This document shows positions 16,317-25,061 of a stretch of DNA of 64,000 nucleotides, in pieces. Source of the DNA: Acuticoccus yangtzensis (lineage in GTDB: Bacteria > Pseudomonadota > Alphaproteobacteria > Rhizobiales > Amorphaceae); assembly GCF_001927245.1 (NCBI RefSeq), contig NZ_MJUX01000012.1:1-64000 (forward strand), written 5' to 3'. The notes beneath the pieces were generated by a model that did no database searches, was not told where the DNA came from, and saw only the letters and a list, made by a program, of their open reading frames with translations. Positions within the stretch are counted from its first letter, which is position 1; each line of letters begins with the position of its first letter. The position numbers and the translations under genes are program-made.

Positions 16317-17141
16317 TTGAACCTGGCCGAACTGTCCTTCCTGTCGATCGTACAGGGCATTACCGAGTTTCTGCCGATCAGCTCGTCGGCGCATCTCATC
16401 CTCGGGCGCGAGCTGATGCAGGCGCTCGGCGTCGCCTCCAGCCAGATGACGCCCATGGAGGAGCTGGCCTTCGACATCGCCCTGCACATCGGCACCCTGG
16501 GCGCCGTGGTGATCTACTTCTGGCGCGAGATGCTGATGTTCGTGCGCGGCGCGCTGGAGCTCGTCACCGGCCGCATGGGGGAGGCGGGGCGGCTCCTTCT
16601 TCTCACCATCGCCGCCAGCGTGCCGATCGTCATCATCGGCTTCCTCGCCAAGGACTTCATCACCGACCAGGCGCGCAGCACGGTGGTGATCGGCTGGACG
16701 TCGGTGCTGTTCGGGCTGCTGCTGTGGGCGGCGGACAGGCGCGGCCAGGTCAAAGGCGCGCTCGGCGATCTGACGCTGCGTGACGGCGTGCTGATCGGCT
16801 TCGCCCAGTGCCTGGCGATCATTCCGGGGGTGAGCCGCTCGGGCATCTGCATGACGGCGGGGCGCTTCTTGGGCCTCGACCGCACGCTGTCGGCGCGTTT
16901 TGCGATGCTGCTGTCGATCCCGACGATCATGGGCGCGGGCGTTCTGGCGACGGTGGACCTCGTCAAGGCGGGTGACGCCACGGTGACGACGGATGCGCTG
17001 ATCGGCGGGGCGATGGCCTTCGTCAGCGCCCTGGTGGCGATCAGCCTGATGATGGGCTGGCTGAGGACGCGCAGCTATACGCCGTTCGTGATCTACCGCG
17101 TCGTTCTCGGCGTCGCGCTCCTGGCGCTGGTGATGGGCTAA
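16317..17141 (+). CDS. uppP: Undecaprenyl-diphosphatase (UppP/BacA)
   Basis: Integral membrane phosphatase that recycles undecaprenyl diphosphate to the monophosphate carrier lipid for peptidoglycan synthesis; overproduction in other bacteria gives bacitracin resistance. About 274 residues. Signature motifs are intact: EFLPISSSAH at residues 17-26 with the catalytic glutamate and serines, and PGVSRSG near residue 170 with the catalytic arginine. The TTG at 16317 (MNLAELSFLSIVQGITEFLP) matches the usual N-terminus; no ATG fits. A TTGACA hexamer at 16226-16231 is a candidate -35 element. It is isolated from catabolic neighbours and is a housekeeping gene. Confidence 0.93.
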   Translation: MNLAELSFLSIVQGITEFLPISSSAHLILGRELMQALGVASSQMTPMEELAFDIALHIGTLGAVVIYFWREMLMFVRGALELVTGRMGEAGRLLLLTIAASVPIVIIGFLAKDFITDQARSTVVIGWTSVLFGLLLWAADRRGQVKGALGDLTLRDGVLIGFAQCLAIIPGVSRSGICMTAGRFLGLDRTLSARFAMLLSIPTIMGAGVLATVDLVKAGDATVTTDALIGGAMAFVSALVAISLMMGWLRTRSYTPFVIYRVVLGVALLALVMG

Positions 17142-17158
17142 CGTTCATCAGCGTGCGC

Positions 17159-17255
17159 ACCCGCCGGGGTGCGGCCGGGTTCGCCCCGGCGGGTCGCGCG
17201 CCCGGCCCGGCTGGGCGCCGGGCCGGCGCGTGCGCCTTGCGGACGAGGCGCACGC
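17159..17255. terminator. Two strong hairpins between convergent uppP and SDR
   Basis: Hairpin A pairs ACCCGCCGGGG (17159-17169) with CCCCGGCGGGT (17184-17194), 11 perfect pairs. Hairpin B pairs GCGTGCGCCT (17228-17237) with AGGCGCACGC (17246-17255), 10 perfect pairs with an 8-nt loop. Neither has a T-run, as is common in very GC-rich genomes. Their position between two convergent genes suggests bidirectional termination. Confidence 0.5.
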
Positions 17256-17280
17256 AGGCGGTGGAACCCGCCCGCAAGCC

Positions 17281-18027
17281 TCAGCCGTTGATCGCCGCGA
17301 AGGCTGCCAAATAACGGCCCTCGGCCTCCGCATCGCGCTGGAAGCGCACGCGGTTCACCAGCACCTCGTCCGGCACGTCGGGGCCGGTGAGGATGCCCAC
17401 CACCTCGTCGGTGAAGTCCTTGAGAGGCATCGCCGCGGCCACCTGCGACTGGCCGGGCGTCAGCTCCGTCGCCACCAGAGGCGGGGCGATCTCGTGCACC
17501 GACACGGACGTTCCGCGCAACTGGTGCCGCACCGCCTGGGTCCAGGAATGGATCGCCGCCTTGGTGGCCGAATAGGTCGGCGTCGACGCCTTGGGCACGA
17601 AGGCGAGGCCGGAGGACACCGTCACCAGCGCCGCCTCGGGCCGTGCGCGCAGATGCGGCAGCAGCCCCGCGGCCAGGCGGATCGGCGCCGCGAGGTTGGT
17701 GGCGATCGTGCGCTCCATGGCGCCCAGCGCCACCGGGGCGGCGGCGTAGTCCTCCGTCTCCATGATGCCGGCGTTGAGGATCACCGCGTCCAGCGCCGGG
17801 TGATCGGCCAGCACCTGCGCGGCGAAAGCCTCCAGCGCCGCCGGGTCGGTGACGTCGAGCGTGTAGCCGGTCATCGCCGGGTTGCGCTCCAGCGCGGCGT
17901 TCAGGCTCGCCGGGTTGCGGCCGGTGATGATGATGCGGTTGCCGTGCGCCTGCAGCGCCTCGGCCAGCGCCTGGCCGATGCCGGAGTTGCCGCCGGTGAT
18001 GAGGATCGTCCGGTTCGTGAAGTTCAT
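17281..18027 (-). CDS. SDR oxidoreductase (DltE-like)
   Basis: 248 residues. Cofactor motif TGGNSGIG lies near residue 11, NAG within ILNAGIMETED, and catalytic YSATK in TPTYSATKAAIHSWTQ. The extended C-terminal segment with LVATELTPGQ resembles the DltE-like SDR branch. It is divergent from an HxlR-type regulator 104 bp away, a common pairing in which the redox-responsive HxlR protein controls the oxidoreductase. Confidence 0.88.
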   Translation of the reverse strand: MNFTNRTILITGGNSGIGQALAEALQAHGNRIIITGRNPASLNAALERNPAMTGYTLDVTDPAALEAFAAQVLADHPALDAVILNAGIMETEDYAAAPVALGAMERTIATNLAAPIRLAAGLLPHLRARPEAALVTVSSGLAFVPKASTPTYSATKAAIHSWTQAVRHQLRGTSVSVHEIAPPLVATELTPGQSQVAAAMPLKDFTDEVVGILTGPDVPDEVLVNRVRFQRDAEAEGRYLAAFAAING

Positions 18028-18075
18028 GCCGTGCCCCTGTGACTGACTGGGCCGGATGTGCGCCTCGTGCTACCT

Positions 18076-18105
18076 TATGGAAAGAAGGCACCCGAAAGAT
18101 CCATA
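18076..18105. promoter_or_regulatory. Putative HxlR operator TATGGA-N18-TCCATA
   Basis: Inverted 6-bp arms at 18076-18081 and 18100-18105 lie between the divergent SDR and HxlR genes. Dimeric HxlR regulators bind spaced dyads in such positions. The dyad falls upstream of the ATG at 18131, which supports that start over an in-frame GTG at 18056. Confidence 0.4.
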
Positions 18106-18130
18106 CTTACCTGGCGGAGAGTGTAGGCGG

Positions 18131-18532
18131 ATGGCGGACGATTTGCGGCACCAGCTCATGACGCTGCCGCCGAGCGACCCGGCGGTCGATCGGCTGGTGG
18201 AGGAGATCATCGGCCGTGTCGCCGACAAATGGACCATGCTTTTGATCGAGGTCCTGACCGAGCAGGAGGTGTGCCGCTTCTCCGAGCTCGCCCGCGCCTG
18301 CGAGGGGATCAGCCAGAAGATGCTGACGCAGACCCTGCGCGCCATGGAGCGGGACGGTCTGGTGACGCGCACCGTCTACCCCGTCGTCCCGCCGAAGGTG
18401 GAGTATCGTCTCACCGATCTCGGTTTGGGTCTGGCGAAGGCGTTTTGCGGCGTGTGGCTCTGGGCCGAGGCGAACCGCGAGGCGATCGAGGCCGCGCGCG
18501 CCGCCTACGCCGCCGCGCAGGAGGAGGCTTAG
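18131..18532 (+). CDS. HxlR-family transcriptional regulator
   Basis: 133 residues with a winged helix-turn-helix (WTMLLIEVLTEQEVCRFSELARACEGISQKMLTQTLRAMERDGLVTR) and the following VPPKVEYRLTDLG wing, characteristic of HxlR. The ATG at 18131 gives a family-typical length. A longer form from GTG 18056 would add 25 residues encoded by the promoter region. One cysteine (in EVCRFSEL) lies in the DNA-binding domain, as in thiol-sensing members such as HypR and YodB; sensing here is inference. Confidence 0.88.
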   Translation: MADDLRHQLMTLPPSDPAVDRLVEEIIGRVADKWTMLLIEVLTEQEVCRFSELARACEGISQKMLTQTLRAMERDGLVTRTVYPVVPPKVEYRLTDLGLGLAKAFCGVWLWAEANREAIEAARAAYAAAQEEA

Positions 18533-18573
18533 CGCCGCCTCGCCCGCGTCCCGCCGGGCCGAGGCTCCAACCT

Positions 18574-19176
18574 CTAGGCCGCAGGGGTGCGGGCGGCGAA
18601 ATGGTCCCGCACCAGAGCGGCGACCGCGTCCCACAGGTCCGGGGATGCGCCGCGGATCGGCGGGCCGCACCGCTCCATCACCTGCGCCTCGGTGACGGCG
18701 AAGTCGTGCCAGGTGCCGCCGCCGGTCATCAGATTGAGGAGCACCGGCTGCATCCGGTCGATGCCTTTGGCAAAGCGCGCGTCCGGCGTTTCGGCCGCCT
18801 CGAACTCGTCCCACAGGGCGCGCAGGCGGGCCGCATCCTCCTCCGGCAGCAGGCCGAAAAGGCGCGCGGCGGCGGCATCCTCCGCGGCGGCGATCGCCGA
18901 CAGGTCCTTGCCCGGCTGATGGAAGGGCACGTCGCCCGCGTCGATCTCCACGATGTCGTGAACCAGCAGCATCTGCATGACGCGCACGGGGTCGATGCCC
19001 GGCGCGTGGGGCGCCAGCACCAAGGCGAACATGGCGACGTGCCAGCTATGCTCGGCGGTGTTCTCGTTGCGGCTGCCGTCGACGAGCCGGTTCTGCCGCG
19101 TCACCGCCTTCAGCTTCTCGATCTCGCCGAGGAAGGCGAGGCGGCGGGTCAAGGTGTCGGCGGGTGTCGGGGTCAT
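18574..19176 (-). CDS. HD-domain phosphohydrolase (YfbR-like 5'-nucleotidase type)
   Basis: 200 residues. The metal-binding H...HD...D set is visible: H43 in NTAEHSWHV, H73-D74 in LLVHDIVEIDAGD, and an aspartate in KGIDRMQPV. This matches the HD family that includes YfbR, a dNMP 5'-nucleotidase. The ATG at 19176 has GGAAAG 9 nt upstream. The product is soluble. The open frame extends upstream to 19497 without conserved sequence. Confidence 0.86.
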   Translation of the reverse strand: MTPTPADTLTRRLAFLGEIEKLKAVTRQNRLVDGSRNENTAEHSWHVAMFALVLAPHAPGIDPVRVMQMLLVHDIVEIDAGDVPFHQPGKDLSAIAAAEDAAAARLFGLLPEEDAARLRALWDEFEAAETPDARFAKGIDRMQPVLLNLMTGGGTWHDFAVTEAQVMERCGPPIRGASPDLWDAVAALVRDHFAARTPAA

Positions 19177-19575
19177 CGCGGCGCTTTCCAACGGGCAAGG
19201 GGTGCGGCCGGTCTCCTCGCGGCCGCGCCCCCGCCTTAGCACCGGCCCGGCGGACGGTGCGAGAGGCGGCGGCGGGGAGCCGATGCCCGGCGGCAACATG
19301 CGACGCGCCGGCCGCCGGGCGGCATTGCCGCGGCACAGCGGGGCGGCGAGGGGTCGAGGGCGACGCCGGCGCGACGGGTGGGCGCGCAGGCGGGCGTGGC
19401 GGAGGGCGAAGGCGCGACGGGTGGGCGCATCGGCCCCCGCACCGACGCGTTCTATATAGGAGCCTGACCGGCGCCGCTGCGGCAGGCCGGGCGGCACCTT
19501 TGCGTGTTACAACACCGCGGGTGCCGCACCCGGCCCGACCGCCGCACGGTGTCCGCCACACCAGAGGAGAGAGAC
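19177..19575. other. 399-bp divergent intergenic region with an 18-bp direct repeat
   Basis: No gene was recognised. GGCGCGACGGGTGGGCGC occurs at 19368-19385 and 19411-19428 (43-bp period), each preceded by a GAGGGCGA variant. TTCTATATAGG at 19450-19460 is the most AT-rich point and is a candidate -10 region for the dioxygenase-like gene at 19576. Confidence 0.5.
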
Positions 19576-20118
19576 ATGACGTCAGCCCCTCCGATCACCG
19601 CCACGTCCGCACTCCGCCTGCCGTCGCGCCGCGCGCTTTTGACCGGCGGGGCCGCCGCAGCGGCGGGCGCCGTCCTCGCCGGGGGGCCGTTCGGCGTCCT
19701 CCCCGCCCGCGCCGCCGGCCTCGCGCCGACACCCACCATGCGCGGCGGCGCCAACAACTACCGGCCCGGCGCGCCCATCGTCCCGCGCATCGGCGGCGGC
19801 GGGTTCGCGATGTCGGGCCGCGTGCGCCGCGCGGGTGACGGCGCCCCGCTGTCCGGCATCCGCATCCAGATCTGGGCCCACACCACCGAGGGCAACGAGC
19901 GCGACGCCCGAAGCCACGGCGCCACCCTCACCGACGCCGATGGGCGCTTCGTGATGGACATGCCGCAGATCGTCCCCGCCTTCGGCCAGGCTCACGCCCA
20001 CCTCGCCTACGACGCCGAGTTCGACGATCACGGCTTCCAGACCGTGTTCCTGCGCCCGCTCCTGCAAAGCCGCGGCGACACCAGCCTTTCGGCCGACTTC
20101 GTCCTCGTTTCGGCCTGA
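19576..20118 (+). CDS. Tat-exported intradiol-dioxygenase-like protein
   Basis: 180 residues. A twin-arginine signal (PSRRALLTGG, R18-R19) leads to a site near ARA. The mature part resembles the core of intradiol ring-cleavage dioxygenases: a beta-sandwich segment (SGVRR-type strand, IRIQIWAHT, TLTDADGRFVMDMP) and the histidine pair H140-A-H142 in FGQAHAHLAYD. In true intradiol enzymes two tyrosines and two histidines bind ferric iron. Here I find no tyrosine in the two usual places (VPAFGQ replaces the PxYPW segment), so standard catechol cleavage is doubtful. A good AGAGGAGAGA ribosome site precedes the ATG. The next gene starts 4 bp after this stop and encodes a di-haem membrane protein, suggesting a membrane-to-periplasm redox pair. 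Confidence 0.72.
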   Translation: MTSAPPITATSALRLPSRRALLTGGAAAAAGAVLAGGPFGVLPARAAGLAPTPTMRGGANNYRPGAPIVPRIGGGGFAMSGRVRRAGDGAPLSGIRIQIWAHTTEGNERDARSHGATLTDADGRFVMDMPQIVPAFGQAHAHLAYDAEFDDHGFQTVFLRPLLQSRGDTSLSADFVLVSA

Positions 20119-20122
20119 ACCT

Positions 20123-20719
20123 TTGCGGCGCATCCTCATCTGGGGCGGGCTGGGGCTCGCCCTTGCGCTGCCGCTCGCCGTGGCGGCGACGAGCCCGCTG
20201 CTCGCCTGGAGGGACGCGGTCTATATCACCGCGTGCTTTGCCGGCATCGTCGGCATGGAGGTGCTCCTTCTCCAGCCGCTGCTGGCGGGGCGGTCGCTGC
20301 CCGGCCTGTCGCCGCGCCTGTCGCGCCGGCTGCACGCGGCGGGGGGCGCGCTGCTGGTCGCGGCCGTGGCCGTCCACGTCGGCGGTCTCGCCGTGACAAG
20401 CCCGCCCGATGTCGTGGACGCTCTGCTTCTGCGCGCACCCACGGCCTTTTCGGTCTTCGGCGTGGTGGCGCTCTGGGGCGTGGTCGCCACCGCCGTCCTC
20501 GCGCTCGCCAGGCGGGGCCTGTCCGCCGCGGCCTGGCGCATCGCCCATCTGTCGCTGGCGGCCGTGATCGTCACCGGCAGCGCCATTCACGCGATTCTCA
20601 TCGACGGGACGATGGGCACCGTCACCAAGATCGCGCTGTGCGTTCTCGTCGCCGCTGCGACGATGCGGGTGACGGTGCGGTTCTGGCCCCGCCTCGGCCT
20701 GCGCCGCGTCCGGGCCTGA
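20123..20719 (+). CDS. Ferric-reductase-like transmembrane di-haem protein
   Basis: 198 residues with about six membrane helices and no FAD or NAD(P) domain. Four histidines are placed as two pairs with identical spacing: H71-x13-H85 and H142-x13-H156. This is the bis-haem ligand pattern of ferric reductase/NOX/MsrQ-type domains. The TTG start at 20123, 4 bp after the preceding stop, implies translational coupling. It probably carries electrons from the quinone pool across the membrane to the Tat-exported partner; that role is inferred by analogy with MsrQ and MsrP. Confidence 0.8.
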   Translation: MRRILIWGGLGLALALPLAVAATSPLLAWRDAVYITACFAGIVGMEVLLLQPLLAGRSLPGLSPRLSRRLHAAGGALLVAAVAVHVGGLAVTSPPDVVDALLLRAPTAFSVFGVVALWGVVATAVLALARRGLSAAAWRIAHLSLAAVIVTGSAIHAILIDGTMGTVTKIALCVLVAAATMRVTVRFWPRLGLRRVRA

Positions 20720-21206
20720 CGCGGCGCACCCGTCCGGGCCGCGGGCCGCACCGGCGCGAACACGCTCAGAGGCCGTCAGCAAACGTCGCGACTCCGGCTC
20801 CCCAACACGGTCTGGCCGCAGCGACGGCCGGACCCGCGGGCCGCACCGCAGAGCGATGTCCGCGCCCGTCCCGGCGCGCATCCCTTGCGCCGGCTTCATG
20901 ACGTGCTTCGGGCCGCGTTCTCGGGGGCCGATACCGACTTATAAATTAAGCAGTTGCTTGCGCATCCGGCATCGCTCCCCGTCGCGCACCCCCGCCGGGC
21001 GGCCGCGTGTCGTGATGTTGCGCGTGGAAGCCTCCGAACGTGCGCCGAGTGCGCGGGAACGGCGGCGGCGTTCGCGAAAATGGCGCAATGGCATGCCGTT
21101 TGCTTCGTAGCGGGAGGACCGGACCGGGCGCGACCACGAGCCGCCCGATGGCCGACCCCCACCGAACACGCGGCGCCAGACGCCCGCGCCTGCCACGGGA
21201 GAACGC
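20720..21206 (+). other. 487-bp intergenic region in front of the amide ABC transporter operon
   Basis: No coding sequence was recognised. An AT-rich TTATAAATTAAG patch is centred near 20945. A sigma-54 promoter is at 21089-21104 (separate entry). I looked for a clear NtrC dyad (TGCAC-type arms) upstream and did not see one. Confidence 0.6.
21089..21104 (+). promoter_or_regulatory. Sigma-54 (RpoN) promoter, TGGCATG-N4-TTGCT
   Basis: The sequence TGGCATGCCGTTTGCT matches the -24/-12 consensus TGGCACG-N4-TTGCW with one change. The invariant GG (21090-21091) and GC (21102-21103) are separated by exactly 10 bp, as RpoN requires. It lies about 100 bp upstream of the solute-binding protein start. 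Control by nitrogen status would suit an operon encoding amide uptake and hydrolysis. Confidence 0.7.
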
Positions 21207-22223
21207 ATGACCACTCTACGGACCCTGACCCTCGGCCTTAAGGGCCGTCTCTTCGCGGCCAGCCTCACGCTTGCCGGCACCCTGGGCGCCGTCGCCGGTG
21301 CGCAGGCCCAGGACCTCAAAGAGGTCAATTTCAGCGAGGCCGTCCATAACCTCGGCTACATCAACCTTTATGTCGGCATGCACGCCGGCATCTTCGAGAA
21401 GCACGGCCTCGACATGAACGTGTCGGCCGCGGGCGGCGACACCCAGACCTTCGCCGCGGTGCTGGGCGGCTCGGCCGACTTCGCCATCGGCGACGCCACC
21501 ATGGCGGTGATGAGCCGCGAGGCCGGCGGACCGGGCATGGTGGTCGGCACCGTGGTGCAGCGGGCGCACTATTTCGGCGTGTCGAAGAACCTCGACACCA
21601 TCACCGACCCGAAGGACTTCAAGGGCCTCACCATCGTCACCTCCCCTGAGCCCAACACCAACTATTCGGTCGCCAAGAAGATGATCGAAGAGGCGGGGCT
21701 CAAGGTCGGCGAGGACGTCACCATCCTGCAGGTGAACCCCGGCACCGAGATCGGCGCCATGCTCGCCGGACAGGCCGACATGGCCATCGCCTACCAGCCG
21801 AGCGTCGCCTCCGCCGTCGACCAGGGCGCGAAGGTCGTGTTCGACTTCGCCAGCTTCGTCGGCCCGTTCTGCAACACCGGCATCATGGTGTTGCCGGAGA
21901 CGATCGAGAACGATCCGGAGATGGTCCAGTCCCTGGTGTCGGCCTTCGAGGAAGCCTCCAAGCTGACCTACTCCGACCCCGACTACGCCAAGGAAGTTGC
22001 GCGGATGGAGTTCCCGGACCTTCCGGCCGAAGTGGTGAACGCCGCGATCGACGCGCAGCTCGAGTACAAGATCCCCGCCGAGGGCGTCATCGTGGAGCGC
22101 GACCAGTGGGACAACCTGATGGCGATGCAGCTCTATCTCGGCAACATCAAGGGCACCGTGCCGTTCGAAGAGGTGATCGACAACTCCTTCGCCGAGAAGG
22201 CGGCCATGGAGAGCGACGGCTGA
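21207..22223 (+). CDS. ABC transporter substrate-binding protein, NMT1/TauA-like
   Basis: 338 residues. A signal peptide ends AQA/Q near residue 34. The mature part has the NMT1/SsuA/TauA pattern: YINLYVGMHAGIFEKHGLDMNV, the ALGGSADFAIGDATMA-like segment, and GLTIVTSPEPNTNY. It precedes an ATPase and a permease of the SsuBC/TauBC type and an acetamidase/formamidase, so a small nitrogenous ligand such as an amide or N-heterocycle is likely. The sigma-54 promoter is immediately upstream. Confidence 0.9.
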   Translation: MTTLRTLTLGLKGRLFAASLTLAGTLGAVAGAQAQDLKEVNFSEAVHNLGYINLYVGMHAGIFEKHGLDMNVSAAGGDTQTFAAVLGGSADFAIGDATMAVMSREAGGPGMVVGTVVQRAHYFGVSKNLDTITDPKDFKGLTIVTSPEPNTNYSVAKKMIEEAGLKVGEDVTILQVNPGTEIGAMLAGQADMAIAYQPSVASAVDQGAKVVFDFASFVGPFCNTGIMVLPETIENDPEMVQSLVSAFEEASKLTYSDPDYAKEVARMEFPDLPAEVVNAAIDAQLEYKIPAEGVIVERDQWDNLMAMQLYLGNIKGTVPFEEVIDNSFAEKAAMESDG

Positions 22224-22248
22224 GCGCCAGGGCGAGAAGGGCACCGGC

Positions 22249-23064
22249 ATGATCATGTCCGGATCCGCAACGGGGACCGCGCCGAAGCTTTCGGCGCGGA
22301 ACCTCGCCATGACGTTCGATGACGGGACCACGCGCGTCCCCGTCATCGGCGACGTGTCGTTCGACCTTCACGCGGGCGAGATCGTTGCCATCGTCGGCCC
22401 GTCCGGCTGCGGCAAGACGACGATGCTCAACGTCATCTCCGGCCTTTTGGCGCCCACCGGCGGCGAGGTGGCGTGGAACGTGGAGATGGCGCACCGCCGC
22501 CCGCGCATCGGCTACATGCTGCAGAAGGACCTCCTGTTCCCCTGGCGCACGGCGAAGGCCAACGTGATGCTGGGCATGGAGATCCGCCGCAACACGGGCG
22601 CGGAGGCCCACAACAAGGCGCGCGCCCTCCTCGACCAGCTCGGCCTGCACGGTTTTGCCGACCACTACCCGTCGACGCTCTCGGGCGGCATGCGCCAGCG
22701 CGTGGCGCTCGCCCGCACGCTGATCCACGACCCGGAGGTGCTGCTCTTCGACGAGCCCTTCGCCGCGCTCGACTTCCAGACCAAGCTGCTCATCGAGAGC
22801 GACACGGTGCGCCTGGTCCGCTCGGAGGGCCGTGCGCTGCTCCTCATCACCCACGACATCGAAGAGGCTGTGTCCATGGCCGACCGCGTGATCGTGCTGA
22901 CCGGGCGGCCGACCCGCATCCGGTCCACCTACACCATCGACTTGCACCCCGGCGCTGCGGGCGACCGGAACGACATGATCGCCGCGCGGGAGGCCCCCGG
23001 CTTCAGCGCCTACGTGAAACAGATCTGGCGCGACCTCGACGTCGGCCGGGAGCGGGCGGCATGA
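22249..23064 (+). CDS. ABC transporter ATP-binding protein (SsuB/TauB type)
   Basis: 271 residues. Walker A GPSGCGKTT lies at residues 50-58, followed by the Q-loop QKDLLFPW, signature LSGGMRQRVALART, Walker B VLLFDEP and the H-loop ITHDIEEA. It provides the energy for the import complex. The stop overlaps the permease start (ATGA at 23061-23064). Confidence 0.94.
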   Translation: MIMSGSATGTAPKLSARNLAMTFDDGTTRVPVIGDVSFDLHAGEIVAIVGPSGCGKTTMLNVISGLLAPTGGEVAWNVEMAHRRPRIGYMLQKDLLFPWRTAKANVMLGMEIRRNTGAEAHNKARALLDQLGLHGFADHYPSTLSGGMRQRVALARTLIHDPEVLLFDEPFAALDFQTKLLIESDTVRLVRSEGRALLLITHDIEEAVSMADRVIVLTGRPTRIRSTYTIDLHPGAAGDRNDMIAAREAPGFSAYVKQIWRDLDVGRERAA

Positions 23065-23927
23065 GCGTCGGCACCGCATCGACCGAGGCCGCCGCCCCTC
23101 CGGCCGAAGTTGCCCCCCCGGCCGAAGCCGCTTCGCGGACTGGCAACGCGGTCCGCCGCCGCGCGCGGCGCACCCGGCTTCTCGTGCTCCTCACCCAGCT
23201 CGCTCTGCTCGCCGTCCTGCTCGGCCTTTGGGAATACGCCACCTATGCCGACCGGCAGGCCGCTTTCATGTTCGGCCGGCCGACGGCGATCTTCGGCTTC
23301 CTCGTCACCATGGCGTCGGACGGCAGCCTGTTCCGCGACACCTGGGTCACGGGCATGGAAACGGTGCTCGGCTTCGTCGTCGGCAACGTTCTCGGCACCG
23401 TGCTTGGCCTCGCGCTCTGGTACTCGCCGTTCGTGTCGCGCGTCGTCAGCCCGTTCGTCGTCGCGTTGGGGTCGATCCCGATCATCGCCCTGGCGCCGAT
23501 GGTGATCATCTGGTTCGGCACCGGCCTCGCGTCCAAGATCGCGATGGCGACGCTGTCGGTCGTCGTGGTCGCGCTGGTGACGTCCTACAAGGGGGCGACG
23601 AGCGTCGATCCGGACCAGATCAACCTGATGAGGACGCTCGGCGCCCGCAAGTGGCAGATCTTCAACCGCCTGGTGGTGCCGGCCTCGCTGACCGACATCT
23701 TCGCCGGGCTGAAGCTCACGGTCGGCTTCGCGCTGATCGGGGCGATCATCGGCGAGTTCATGTCGTCCTCGGAAGGCCTCGGCCATGCGATCTTCAAGGC
23801 CGGGTCGCTCTACATCATCCCCAAGGTGCTGGCCTCGCTGGTGGCCACCATCGCGCTCGCCCTGGCGCTGACGTTCGTCGTCGGCAAGCTGGAGAAGCGG
23901 CTGATGCCCTGGCGCCGCGATCTCTGA
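23061..23927 (+). CDS. ABC transporter permease (SsuC/TauC type)
   Basis: 288 residues with six predicted helices after a low-complexity Ala/Pro N-terminus encoded by a short direct repeat (AAAPPAEVAPPAEAA). The EAA loop for contact with the ATPase is visible as LMRTLGARKWQIFNRLVVPASL. The ATG at 23061 overlaps the ATPase stop. Confidence 0.92.
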   Translation: MSVGTASTEAAAPPAEVAPPAEAASRTGNAVRRRARRTRLLVLLTQLALLAVLLGLWEYATYADRQAAFMFGRPTAIFGFLVTMASDGSLFRDTWVTGMETVLGFVVGNVLGTVLGLALWYSPFVSRVVSPFVVALGSIPIIALAPMVIIWFGTGLASKIAMATLSVVVVALVTSYKGATSVDPDQINLMRTLGARKWQIFNRLVVPASLTDIFAGLKLTVGFALIGAIIGEFMSSSEGLGHAIFKAGSLYIIPKVLASLVATIALALALTFVVGKLEKRLMPWRRDL

Positions 23928-23998
23928 CCGCGCACCGAACTTCGGCACATGCGGCGCGGCCACCGGTTCGCGCCGCCCATCATAGAAACGGAGCTCCC

Positions 23999-24919
23999 AT
24001 GACCCACGTCGTCCCCAAGGCGGGCAACATCAAATTCGCCCTGTCGGGGCACGAGGCGTTCGTCGACAAGGTCGCGCCCGGCGAGACCTTCAAGGTCGAG
24101 TGCGCCATCAATATCGGCGACGGCATCCTCACCCATCCCGGCCAGATCCCGGACCCGGCTCTCGTCAAGCTGCCCTTCGTCAACGGCGCGACCGGGCCGA
24201 TCGAGGTCGAGGGCGCGAAGGCCGGCGACATGCTGGTGGTCGAGATCGTCGAGATGGAGCTGGACGAGCTCGGCTTCACCGCCCTATGGCCCGGCATCGG
24301 CATGTTCCCCGACTGGGTGCGCCAGAAGGAATTCGGCTACCAGCCGCGCGTGATGGCGGTGAAGGACGGCTTCGTCCACTGGTCGGACACGGTGAAGATC
24401 CCGGTCGCGCCGATGATCGGCGTGATGGGTGTCGCCCCGGTGAACGGCGCTACGCCGACCGTCGACAACGGCCCCAACGGCGGCAACCTCGACGCGCAGG
24501 AGTTCACGCCGGGCACCACGGCGATGTTCCGCGTGCACAAGGACGGCGCCCACTTCTTCGCCGGCGACTGCCACGCGGTGCAGGGCGACGGCGAGGCCAA
24601 CGGCATGGGTGCGACCGAGATCGCCGCGGTGCTGACGCTGAAGGTGTCGCTGAAGCCGGCGCCGGAGCGGATGACCTGGCCGCGCATCGAGGACGCGACG
24701 CACATCGGCACCATCGGCTGCGCGCGGCCGCTGGAGGACGCCATGCGAATCGCCTTCGAGGAGATGTGCTACTGGCTGGAGGACGACTACGGCATCCCCG
24801 CCGGTGAGGCCTACATGCTGCTCGGCCAGATCGCCGAGGCGCGCTGCACCCAGGTCGTGAATCCGAAATACACGTATATCTGCAAGGTCTCCAAGGAGCT
24901 CTTGAAGCAGTTCGGCTGA
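23999..24919 (+). CDS. Acetamidase/formamidase family protein
   Basis: 306 residues of the FmdA/AmdA family, which hydrolyse short amides to carboxylate and ammonia. Family segments include NGGNLDAQEFTPGT, the metal/active-site region GDCHAVQGDGEANGMGATEI, and GEAYMLLGQIAEARCTQVVNP. It is cytoplasmic, with no signal peptide. It follows the permease by 71 bp on the same strand, so the ABC system probably imports its amide substrate. The specific amide is unknown. Confidence 0.9.
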   Translation: MTHVVPKAGNIKFALSGHEAFVDKVAPGETFKVECAINIGDGILTHPGQIPDPALVKLPFVNGATGPIEVEGAKAGDMLVVEIVEMELDELGFTALWPGIGMFPDWVRQKEFGYQPRVMAVKDGFVHWSDTVKIPVAPMIGVMGVAPVNGATPTVDNGPNGGNLDAQEFTPGTTAMFRVHKDGAHFFAGDCHAVQGDGEANGMGATEIAAVLTLKVSLKPAPERMTWPRIEDATHIGTIGCARPLEDAMRIAFEEMCYWLEDDYGIPAGEAYMLLGQIAEARCTQVVNPKYTYICKVSKELLKQFG

Positions 24920-25061
24920 CCGCGTCCGGCCGGCCTCTCTGCGCCGCCCGCACGCACCCTCGCTCCGGGCGATCGGACATCCCCCACAGCGCGCGACCGC
25001 GCGCCGGCGAAGCCGCCCCGTCGGAGGCGCTGCGCGCCGTGAGACACAAGAAGGACACCGC

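Noticed and set aside
20720-21088. NtrC enhancer site upstream of the sigma-54 promoter
   Set aside because: Several GCAC and GTGC words occur, but none forms a correctly spaced dyad.
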